DNA of 64,000 nucleotides from assembly GCA_020846855.1 (NCBI GenBank), contig JADLDD010000039.1, forward strand, positions 1-64,000, given 5' to 3'. Of the stretch, positions 47,282-54,609 are shown in pieces. Origin of the DNA: Acidimicrobiia bacterium. Lineage in GTDB: Bacteria > Actinomycetota > Acidimicrobiia > IMCC26256 > JADLDD01. The notes below the pieces were generated by a model that did not search any database, was not told where the DNA came from, and saw only the letters and a program-made list of their open reading frames with translations. Both the position numbers and the translations under genes were made by a program. Position 1 is the first letter of the stretch, and each line of letters starts with the position of its first letter.

Positions 47282-47872
47282 ATGCCGGCCGACCTCGACC
47301 CGTCGGGTCCCCTGGGGCCACCACCGCCGGGTGCCCGGGCGTCGGGACGCGGCCGCCGCATGGCCGGACTCGGGCTGGTCGCCCTGGTCGCCGGCCTCGG
47401 AGTGGGGGCCCTGACGGCGGGCCTGACCGGTGGTGGCGGCGGCGGGGCCTCGGGGGGCCGTGACGGCACCCCGACCAGCACCACGGCTCCGGTCTCCACC
47501 AGCTCCAGCACCTCCACGTCGTCGTCCACCACGACCAGCACCTCCACCACCTCGTCCACCACGACCACCACCGTCGCCACCACGACCACCACGGCCCCGG
47601 TGCCGTCGTTCGCATCGGTGACCGTGCCCGCCACGGCGGACTGCAACGCGACTCCGATCATCACCGTGTCGTGGCGGGCGGTGAACGCGACCGGGGTGGC
47701 GATCAGCATCGACGGGTCGGGCACGTTCGGCACCTACCCCGCCCGCGGGTCGGCCGAGGTCCCGTTCTCGTGCGGCTCCCCCTCGCACCGCTACACCTTC
47801 ACCACGCAGGGCGCGAACCCGCCGGCCCGCGAGGTCCGCACGGTCCTCCAGACCCCGCCCGACACGGGATAG
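47282..47872 (+). CDS. Single-TM protein with Ser/Thr-rich stalk and small Ig-like domain
   Basis: MAGLGLVALVAGLGVGALTAG TM; TSTTAPVSTSSSTSTSSSTTTSTSTTSSTTTTTVATTTTTAP; CNATPIITVSWRAVNATGVAISIDGSGTFGTYPARGSAEVPFSCGSPSHRYTFT. Confidence 0.7.
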   Translation: MPADLDPSGPLGPPPPGARASGRGRRMAGLGLVALVAGLGVGALTAGLTGGGGGGASGGRDGTPTSTTAPVSTSSSTSTSSSTTTSTSTTSSTTTTTVATTTTTAPVPSFASVTVPATADCNATPIITVSWRAVNATGVAISIDGSGTFGTYPARGSAEVPFSCGSPSHRYTFTTQGANPPAREVRTVLQTPPDTG

Positions 47873-47919
47873 CCGCCCGGGCTAGGGTCCGGACCGGTGC
47901 TCGATCCGGGACGAGGGTC

Positions 47920-48435
47920 ATGACACGTGGGTTCCGGCGGTTCCTCCGCCGCACCGACCGCGAGACGGTCCGCCAGGTGACCCTCGGGCTGACCGCCGTC
48001 GTGGTCATGGTGGCGATCGGGGTGGCCCTCCAGGCCGGCCGCAGCGGCGGACCGTCCAGTGCCGACGCCGCACCCGGCGACGGGCCCGGCGGGCCGGCGA
48101 GCACGGTGAGCTCCGCCCCGCCGACCAGCTCGACCCTCCCGCCGACCACGGTCCCGGGCCGGCCGGTGCCGCGCCCGCAGATCGTCAGCTTCGACGTGCC
48201 GGCCCGCGTGTCGTGCGGGACGGTCACCTCGATCAAGGTCCGCTGGGCGACCTCCGACGCCACGATCGTGAAGCTCGACGTCGACGCCAGCGGCGCCTTC
48301 CAGTTCGACGCGCCGACGGGTTCGGCGCGGCTGCCGTTCCCGTGCGACGGGGGCGGTCACAGCTACCGCCTGGTGGCGGTGGGGGCCGACGGGCACGAGG
48401 TCGCGAAGCTCCGCCGCGTCGAGCAGGTCCCGTAG
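47920..48435 (+). CDS. Single-TM stalk/Ig-like protein, paralog of 47282..47872
   Basis: TLGLTAVVVMVAIGVAL TM; STVSSAPPTSSTLPPTTVP; CGTVTSIKVRWATSDATIVKLDVDASGAFQFDAPTGSARLPFPCDGGGHSYRLVAVG aligns with the upstream protein. Confidence 0.7.
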   Translation: MTRGFRRFLRRTDRETVRQVTLGLTAVVVMVAIGVALQAGRSGGPSSADAAPGDGPGGPASTVSSAPPTSSTLPPTTVPGRPVPRPQIVSFDVPARVSCGTVTSIKVRWATSDATIVKLDVDASGAFQFDAPTGSARLPFPCDGGGHSYRLVAVGADGHEVAKLRRVEQVP

Positions 48436-48458
48436 GGCGCGATAACGTTTGGCCCCCG

Positions 48459-48474
48459 GTTACCGGTGGGTAAC
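48459..48474. promoter_or_regulatory. Perfect palindromic operator candidate GTTACC-GGTG-GGTAAC
   Basis: 6-bp perfect arms, 43 nt upstream of the acyl-CoA dehydrogenase ATG. Confidence 0.45.
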
Positions 48475-48516
48475 TTGGAGTGGTTGGACAAGGCCGGCGT
48501 CCGAAGGAGTACGACC

Positions 48517-49740
48517 ATGGCCGATTTCTCCCTCGAGCTCAACGAGGACCAGCTCCAGATCCAGAAGTGGGTCCACGACTTCGCCGAGAACGTCATCCGA
48601 CCCGTCGCCCACGAGTGGGACGAGCGTGAGGAGACGCCCTGGCCGGTGATCGAGGAGGCCGCCAAGGTCGGCCTCTACTCGCTCGACTTCGTGACCAACG
48701 CCTTCATGGACCCCACGGGGATCACCTTCCCGCTGGTCATGGAGGAGATGTGCTGGGGCGACGCCGGGATCACGCTGGCCATCTTCGGCACCACGCTCGG
48801 CGTGTCGGGCATCCTCGGCAACGGGACCCCCGAGCAGATCGCCGAGTGGATCCCGCAGTGCTTCGGGACCCCCGACGACATCCACATCGCGTCGTTCGCG
48901 GTCAGCGAGCCCGACGCCGGATCCGACGTGTCCAACCTGCGGACCCGGGCCGTCTACGACGAGGCCACCGACGAGTGGGTCCTCAACGGCACCAAGACCT
49001 GGATCACCAACGGCGGCATCGACAAGGTGCCCAACGTCCACGTGATCGTGGCCTCCGTGGAGCCCGAGCTGAAGTCCCGCGGCCACGCCAGCTTCGTGGT
49101 GCCCCCGGGCACGCCCGGCCTCTCGATGGGGCAGAAGTTCAAGAAGCACGGCATCCGGGCCAGCCACACCGCCGAGGTCGTGCTCTCCGACTGCCGAATC
49201 CCGGGGTCGTGCCTGCTGGGCGGCAAGGAGAAGCTCGACGAGCGTCTCGCCCGCGCCCGGGAGGGCAAGCGGACCCGGACGCAGGCCGCCATGAGCACCT
49301 TCGAGGCCAGCCGACCCCTGGTGGGCGCTCAGGCCCTCGGCATCGCCCGGGCCGCGTACGAGTACTCGCTCGACTACGCCAAGGAGCGTCAGGCCTTCGG
49401 CCGGCCGATCATCGACAACCAGGCCATAGCGTTCAAGCTCGCCGACATGAAGATGGAGATCGACGCCGCCCGGCTCCTCGTGTGGCGCGCCACCTGGATG
49501 GCTCGCAACGGCAAGGAGTTCACCTCCGGCGAGGGCTCCATGAGCAAGCTCAAGGCCGGCGAGGTCGCCGTGAAGGCCACCGAGGAGGCCATCCAGATCC
49601 TCGGCGGCTACGGGTACGTGCGGGAGTACCCGGTCGAGCGCTGGCACCGCGACGCCAAGATCTACACGATCTTCGAAGGGACCTCCGAGATCCAGCGTCT
49701 CGTCGTCGCCCGCGCCATCTCCGGCATCCACGTCCGCTGA
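48517..49740 (+). CDS. Acyl-CoA dehydrogenase
   Basis: NEDQLQIQKWVHDFAENVIRPVAHEWDE...FAVSEPDAGSDVSNLRTRA...KTWITNGG...ERQAFGRPIIDNQAIAFKLADM...ILGGYGYVREYPVERWHRDAKIYTIFEGTSEIQ. Confidence 0.97.
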   Translation: MADFSLELNEDQLQIQKWVHDFAENVIRPVAHEWDEREETPWPVIEEAAKVGLYSLDFVTNAFMDPTGITFPLVMEEMCWGDAGITLAIFGTTLGVSGILGNGTPEQIAEWIPQCFGTPDDIHIASFAVSEPDAGSDVSNLRTRAVYDEATDEWVLNGTKTWITNGGIDKVPNVHVIVASVEPELKSRGHASFVVPPGTPGLSMGQKFKKHGIRASHTAEVVLSDCRIPGSCLLGGKEKLDERLARAREGKRTRTQAAMSTFEASRPLVGAQALGIARAAYEYSLDYAKERQAFGRPIIDNQAIAFKLADMKMEIDAARLLVWRATWMARNGKEFTSGEGSMSKLKAGEVAVKATEEAIQILGGYGYVREYPVERWHRDAKIYTIFEGTSEIQRLVVARAISGIHVR

Positions 49741-49801
49741 CCCTCCCCTCGCTCGGCGCGGTGGGGAAGGCGCGTCCCCCGGCGGCGGGGTGGGGTCGGA
49801 T

Positions 49802-50452
49802 TCAGCGCGTCGCCCGGCCCGCGGGCTCGTCGGCCCGCACGCCGCGCAGGCCGAACCACGCCATCTCGGCCAACCAGCGGGCCAGCCGGGCCGGCTCCAC
49901 GGCCGCCTCCGCCTGACCCGCGGCGCCCGCGTCGCCGCCGGCTCCGGCTCCGGCTCCGGCCATGCGGCGGCTGGTCGCCTCGGCCATCCCCACGACGGCG
50001 TGGGCGAGGGCCAGGCGGTGGTCGGCGGGGACGTCGATCTCGATCATCGTCGCCACCAGCTCGGCGATGCCGTCGATGGTCCGCTGGGCGATGGCGGCGA
50101 ACTGGCGGTCGTTGCGCACCGACGCGCCGAACAGCAGCCGGAACGCGGAACCGTGAGCCGCCACGAAGTCGAAGTAGGCGGCGAACCCGAGCTCCACGCG
50201 CTCGCGCCCGCTGCCGGCCCGGGCCGCCGCCGCGGTGATGCGGCCCGTGATGTCGCGCTCCACGTCTTCGAGGAGCTCGGCGTAGAGCGCCCGCTTGGAC
50301 GGGAAGTGCTGGTAGAGGACGGGCTTGGTCACCCCCGCGGTGAGCGCGACGTCGTCCATCGACGTGGCGTGGAAACCCTTCTCCGCGAACACCTCCAGGG
50401 CGACGCGCAGGAGCTGGCGCCGCCGTCGTTCGGCGGGCAGTCGGGCGGGCAT
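49802..50452 (-). CDS. TetR family transcriptional regulator
   Basis: RRRQLLRVALEVFAEKGFHATSMDDVALTAGVTKPVLYQHFPSKRALYAELL. Confidence 0.95.
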   Translation of the reverse strand: MPARLPAERRRRQLLRVALEVFAEKGFHATSMDDVALTAGVTKPVLYQHFPSKRALYAELLEDVERDITGRITAAAARAGSGRERVELGFAAYFDFVAAHGSAFRLLFGASVRNDRQFAAIAQRTIDGIAELVATMIEIDVPADHRLALAHAVVGMAEATSRRMAGAGAGAGGDAGAAGQAEAAVEPARLARWLAEMAWFGLRGVRADEPAGRATR

Positions 50453-50498
50453 GGCGGGGGCTGGGGGTGGTCGCGGGCGGGGTTCGGCGCGCCGACCG

Positions 50499-51605
50499 TC
50501 AGGAGTAGTCGATGACCGAGCGCGCGACCTCGCCCGAACCCATGGCCTCGAACGCGTCGTTGACCTGGTCGAGCGTGATGGTGCGCGACACCAGCTCGTC
50601 GAGCTTGAGCTTCCCCTCCTGGTAGAGGCCGGCCAGCATCGGGATGTCGCGGTGCACGTTGCTCGACCCGTACCACGAGCCCCGGACCTGCTTCTCGCCC
50701 ATGACGAGGCTCAGCGCCACGTCGACGTCGAAGCGGGACTCCATCTTGGGGACCCCGACGATGACGGCCTGGCCGCCGCGGCGGGCCATCTCGAACGTCT
50801 GCATGACCGTGGACTCGAGGCCGATCACCTCGAACGCGACGTCGGCCCCGCGCCCGCTCGTGAGCTCCTGGACCTGGGCCACCGCGTTGCCGTCCGACGC
50901 GTTCACGGCGTCGGTGGCTCCGAAGTCGCGGGCCCGTTCCAGCTTCCCCTCCACCATGTCGACGGCGATGATCCGCTCGGCCCCGGCCAGCTTGGCGCCC
51001 TGGATCACGTTGAGGCCCACACCCCCGGCCCCGACGACCGCCACGGAGTCGCCGGGGCGGATCGAGGCGGTGTTGAGCGCGGCGCCGACGCCGGTCAGCA
51101 CCCCGCAGCCGATCAGGGCGGCCGAGGTGAGCGGGATGTCGTCGGAGATCTTGACCGCGCCCATCGCGGGGACGACCGTCTCCTCGGAGAAGGTGCCCGA
51201 CGCCGCCATGTGGAACAGCGACTGGCCCCCCAGCGAGAAGCGGCTGGTGGTGTCGAGGAGACCGCCGGTCATAATCGCCATCGAGCCGACCTCGCACAGC
51301 TCGCCCTGGTCGCGGGCGCAGAAGTAGCAGGTGCCGCACTGCGGTACCCACGAGATGACCACGTGGTCGCCCTCGGCCAGGTTCGTCACGCCCTCGCCGA
51401 CCTCGACCACGGTGCCGGCGCCCTCGTGTCCGAGCACGGCCGGGAGCGGCTGGAGCAGCTGGCCGGTGGTGACCGAGAGGTCGGAGTGGCAGACCCCCGA
51501 CGCGCCGAGCCGGACCCGGACCTCACCGGCCTGCGGTGGCGCGAGGTCGACGTCGGCGATCTCGAGCTTGCTCCCGATCTCCTTGCACACGGCTGCCTTG
51601 GGCAT
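50499..51605 (-). CDS. Zinc-dependent alcohol dehydrogenase (class III / NDMA-dependent-like)
   Basis: GVCHSDLSVTTGQ...LGHEGAGTVVEVGEGV...CGTCYFCARDQGELC...GCGVLTGVGAALNTA...VVGAGGVGLNVIQGAKLAGA. Confidence 0.95.
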   Translation of the reverse strand: MPKAAVCKEIGSKLEIADVDLAPPQAGEVRVRLGASGVCHSDLSVTTGQLLQPLPAVLGHEGAGTVVEVGEGVTNLAEGDHVVISWVPQCGTCYFCARDQGELCEVGSMAIMTGGLLDTTSRFSLGGQSLFHMAASGTFSEETVVPAMGAVKISDDIPLTSAALIGCGVLTGVGAALNTASIRPGDSVAVVGAGGVGLNVIQGAKLAGAERIIAVDMVEGKLERARDFGATDAVNASDGNAVAQVQELTSGRGADVAFEVIGLESTVMQTFEMARRGGQAVIVGVPKMESRFDVDVALSLVMGEKQVRGSWYGSSNVHRDIPMLAGLYQEGKLKLDELVSRTITLDQVNDAFEAMGSGEVARSVIDYS

Positions 51606-51673
51606 GGGGGACCTCCGGGTCCTCGGGGACGCGCCACACCGGCGCGGTGGGCGATCTGACCGGAGAGTAATGC

Positions 51674-51970
51674 CTAGTGGAAGGAGCGCTCCCCCCGCTC
51701 CTCGCGCTCCGCGGCCCGGATGCCGTAACCGAGCACGATCGGGACCGGCAGCACCACGCAGCACACCACCAGGGCACCCACCGTCACCCCGACCGTCCAG
51801 CGGGGGAAGTCGGTCGCCGCACCGTAGGTGAACACCGCGATCGCCACGAGGAGCGCGCCGTAGCCGACCCGCTTGCCGGCCTTGACCATCCGGGCCAGGC
51901 GGGCCCGCTTGCGATCCACGGCGTCGGCGGGCGTCGGGGTGGTCGGGGGACCGGGGGCCATCAGCTCCAT
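51674..51970 (-). CDS. Small two-TM hypothetical protein
   Basis: RVGYGALLVAIAVFTYGAATDFPRWTVGVTVGALVVCCVVLPVPIVLGYGIRAAEREERGE. Confidence 0.65.
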   Translation of the reverse strand: MELMAPGPPTTPTPADAVDRKRARLARMVKAGKRVGYGALLVAIAVFTYGAATDFPRWTVGVTVGALVVCCVVLPVPIVLGYGIRAAEREERGERSFH

Positions 51971-53031
51971 CCCATCACGGCGAAGGCGCGGGCGAGGGCA
52001 TCGGGCAGCCCGTCGATCGAGAAGTGCCTCCGGGCCGCGTCGCGGTTCGCGGCGAGCGGCTCCGGGTCCGGACGCGCCAGCCACCGGGCGAGCGCGCTCG
52101 GGTCGTCGAGCGGGAAGAAGCGCAGGCCCCGTGAGGTGATCTCGTCGAGGACGGGGTACCGGCCGGCGGCCAGGGGCCGGCCCGCCGCCACCGATTCGAT
52201 CACCGGGTTCCCGAAGCCCTCCCAGGTCGACGGGAACACCACCGCGTCGGCCGCGGCGTAGGCGTCGGCCACGCACGGGGCGCGCCCGACGGTCGTGCGC
52301 ACCCCGGCGCCGGCCAGCAGCCGCTCGAGGGTGGGTCCGTACCCGTCCTCGGCCGGGCCGGTGATCCAGTAGACGACGCGGCCCCCCGCGGCGGTGTCGA
52401 GCGCTTCGGCGAACTCGAGGCCGCCCGGCACGTTCTTGCGCTCGATGGCCCGGGCCGGATGGAGGAGCACGAGGTCGTGTGGGCCGAAGCCGAGGTGGCC
52501 GCGGGTGCGGTCGCGATCGCCGGGCTCCGGGTCGATCTCGAAGCGGTTGTGGACGGTCACCGCCGGGATCCCTCGTACCGCCAACTCCCGGCGGGACCGC
52601 TCGTTCACGGTCACGTGCAGGGCACCCTCGATGTCGGGCGGGAACGGCCCGGGGCCGCCGGTGCCGGCGAGGTTCGGCCGCTGCCAGGGCAGGTCGTGGT
52701 GGTGGAGCACGACCCGGACCCCCGACGCGGCCAGGTCGGCGGCCGCGCCCGCCGCCGCGGCCGCGGCGGCGGGGTGCACGGGCAGGGAGCAGACGTTCTC
52801 CATCACGACCAGGTCGCGGCCGTCGGCGCCGGTGAGGATCGCGTCGCGGAAGCGCTCGGCGTCGTCGACGCCCCCCGCCTCCAGGTCACCGGTCCGGGCC
52901 GGCCCGTGGATGCGGCCGGCGACGCGCGTCACCGCGAAGCCGATCTGCTCGAGTGCGGTATGCCACTTGGCGGCCTCGACCGACACCCCGTCGGTGCCGC
53001 CGAGCCGGTACGACACGATCACGGCCCGCAC
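51961..53031 (-). CDS. Glycosyltransferase family 4-like (GT-B)
   Basis: VRAVIVSYRLGGTDGVSVEAAKW...VLHHHDLPWQRPNL...ADAVVFPSTWEGFGNPVIESVAAGRPLAAGRYPVLDEI. Confidence 0.9.
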   Translation of the reverse strand: MRAVIVSYRLGGTDGVSVEAAKWHTALEQIGFAVTRVAGRIHGPARTGDLEAGGVDDAERFRDAILTGADGRDLVVMENVCSLPVHPAAAAAAAGAAADLAASGVRVVLHHHDLPWQRPNLAGTGGPGPFPPDIEGALHVTVNERSRRELAVRGIPAVTVHNRFEIDPEPGDRDRTRGHLGFGPHDLVLLHPARAIERKNVPGGLEFAEALDTAAGGRVVYWITGPAEDGYGPTLERLLAGAGVRTTVGRAPCVADAYAAADAVVFPSTWEGFGNPVIESVAAGRPLAAGRYPVLDEITSRGLRFFPLDDPSALARWLARPDPEPLAANRDAARRHFSIDGLPDALARAFAVMGWS

Positions 53032-53081
53032 GCCCGCAACCGTAGGCCAGGCCCGGCCCGGGAGCGGCTGGGACCACCTCT

Positions 53082-53138
53082 CCCCAGCATGTTGCGATCG
53101 ACCCACGTATCACCCGGCCGATCGCAACATGCTCGGGG
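53082..53138. repeat. Large intergenic hairpin CCCCAGCATGTTGCGATCG / CGATCGCAACATGCTCGGGG
   Basis: 15-bp uninterrupted arms (AGCATGTTGCGATCG) plus 4 further G-C pairs after one bulge; 18-nt loop ACCCACGTATCACCCGGC. Confidence 0.9.
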
Positions 53139-53170
53139 GGACGGGCAGGCCTCGGCTCAGGTCCGCGCGG

Positions 53171-53938
53171 TCAGGAGAGCAGGGGGGTGAGGCGGCGGTT
53201 GGTGGCGTCGAGGATGGCTCGCGCCACGGCGTCGGCCTCGGAGTGACCTCGAACCAGGGCTGAGCCCGACATCACCTGCTCGCCGTGGGGCAGCACGAAC
53301 ACCACGGTGACCACCGCCACGTCGTGCATTCCCACCCGGACCACGTGGGCGCTCTCCACGTCGACGCGCTCGGCCGCCGCCTCGAGTTGGCGCAGCGCGT
53401 CGACCGTCGCCGCCGCCACGAGCCGGTGCTGGGCGCTGGAGGCCACCGAGCCCTCGGCGAAGCCCACCGCGGTGTCGTCGTCGCGGGTCAACGTGACGCG
53501 CACCAGCGAGCGCAGGCCGCTCGCCTCCGCGGTGATGGCGCTGATCAGCGGACGGAACTCGAGCCCGGACTCGTAGGCGTAGGGGCCGTCGTCAGGGCCG
53601 ATCTGGACCACCGAGACGACCCGCCGGTCGAGCTCGAGGCCGAAGCTGGCCAGGGCCACCGACTGCACGTCACGGGCGATCTGCTTGGCGTGCTTGCCGG
53701 GCCGGGCGAGCACGTGGAGCTCCACCACCCGGCCGGTGTCGTCGACGACCACCCGGGCGGCCGAGATCTCCGCGAGCCGGCAGAGCTCCTCCTCGAGAGA
53801 CCGCGCGACGTGGTCGTCGACGCCGCCGTCGGTGTCGTGGCCGAGCGAGGTGCCACCGCGGTGCCCGTTGCCGCGGTCATGATGATGCCCCGCATCACCG
53901 GCCGGGTCGCGGGGCCGTTCGTCCTGATCGTCAAACAT
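53171..53938 (-). CDS. Hypothetical protein with two related alpha/beta segments
   Basis: LCRLAEISAARVVVDDTGRVVELHVLARPGKHAKQIARDVQSVALASFGLELDRRVVSVVQI...AQHRLVAAATVDALRQL...ADAVARAILDATNRRLTPLL. Confidence 0.7.
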   Translation of the reverse strand: MFDDQDERPRDPAGDAGHHHDRGNGHRGGTSLGHDTDGGVDDHVARSLEEELCRLAEISAARVVVDDTGRVVELHVLARPGKHAKQIARDVQSVALASFGLELDRRVVSVVQIGPDDGPYAYESGLEFRPLISAITAEASGLRSLVRVTLTRDDDTAVGFAEGSVASSAQHRLVAAATVDALRQLEAAAERVDVESAHVVRVGMHDVAVVTVVFVLPHGEQVMSGSALVRGHSEADAVARAILDATNRRLTPLLS

Positions 53939-54227
53939 GGTTCCCCACCATGAGATCGTTCACCATGGTCGCAGCATGGTCGATCGCCGTCCCTAGCCTC
54001 GCCGTCCCTAGCCTCGTCGGGCCCCGCCCACCCGAGCCCCGATGTCGGACCCGCCGGGCCGAACGCTAACCGGATACGAGCCCGGGCGCGGGGATGTCCG
54101 GGTGGTGGGTATCGACAACGGGGATTCGCCGGCGATCCCCGGATCGGGCTTGCACGACGCCACGATTCCCGCGATGCTGCTGTGGCTGGTGTCGCCTTGT
54201 GGGGTGAATGTCCGCGCCGGGCGGTGC

Positions 54228-54458
54228 CCGAGTCCCTAAGGTCGGCGGTCGGAAAGGCCGATGACCACGGGGAAGAGGGTCGCCCGAGCACCAGCAGGAG
54301 GAGGAGGGGAGCCGGGAACAACAACGACGATCCGGCGGAGACGGCAAGACCCCAGTGGGGTTGGCGGTAACAAGCCTCTGCGTCCTCTGAGCGAAGCGGT
54401 GCCCCACGGGCCAGGAGAAGCGCCCCGGGAGCAGCGTCCGCAAAGGGGGAATGCTCCC
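54228..54458 (+). ncRNA. Candidate structured leader RNA ending in an RBS-containing hairpin
   Basis: Nested helices: GGTC..CGGTC-ggaaa-GGCCG..GACC; GCCGG...CCGGC; ACCCC-AGT-GGGGT; GGGC...GCCC; terminal GGGAGCA (54427-54433)/TGCTCCC (54452-54458) enclosing the AAAGGGGGA SD. Confidence 0.45.
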
Positions 54459-54548
54459 ATGAAGAAGGTCGCGGTTCGTCTCGCCCTGGTGGCCTCGTCG
54501 GTCGCCGCTCTGCTGCTCGCCGGCGGTGCCGGCTACGGCATCCGTTGA
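54459..54548 (+). CDS. 29-aa hydrophobic peptide
   Basis: MKKVAVRLALVASSVAALLLAGGAGYGIR; Shine-Dalgarno AAAGGGGGA 9 nt upstream; terminator-like hairpin follows. Confidence 0.5.
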   Translation: MKKVAVRLALVASSVAALLLAGGAGYGIR

Positions 54549-54573
54549 GCCCCCGCGGGGGTCTTGCCGCCTC
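54549..54573 (+). terminator. Terminator-like hairpin AGCCCCCGCGGGGGTCTT
   Basis: GC-rich palindrome immediately after the 29-aa ORF; short T-tract only. Confidence 0.4.
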
Positions 54574-54609
54574 CGCCCGATCGTCCCCGGCGCCGCCCCA
54601 CGAACGGAC

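Noticed and set aside
54330-54375. c-di-GMP-I (GEMM) riboswitch
   Set aside because: Only a loose resemblance (GGCAA, hairpin, AAGCC); the diagnostic ACGCAAAGCC core and tetraloop/receptor are not seen. Needs cmsearch RF01051.
54261-54548. 95-aa extended ORF ending in the 29-aa peptide
   Set aside because: The N-terminal part reads through the structured leader with low-complexity residues; a strong SD and ATG at 54459 favour the short ORF.
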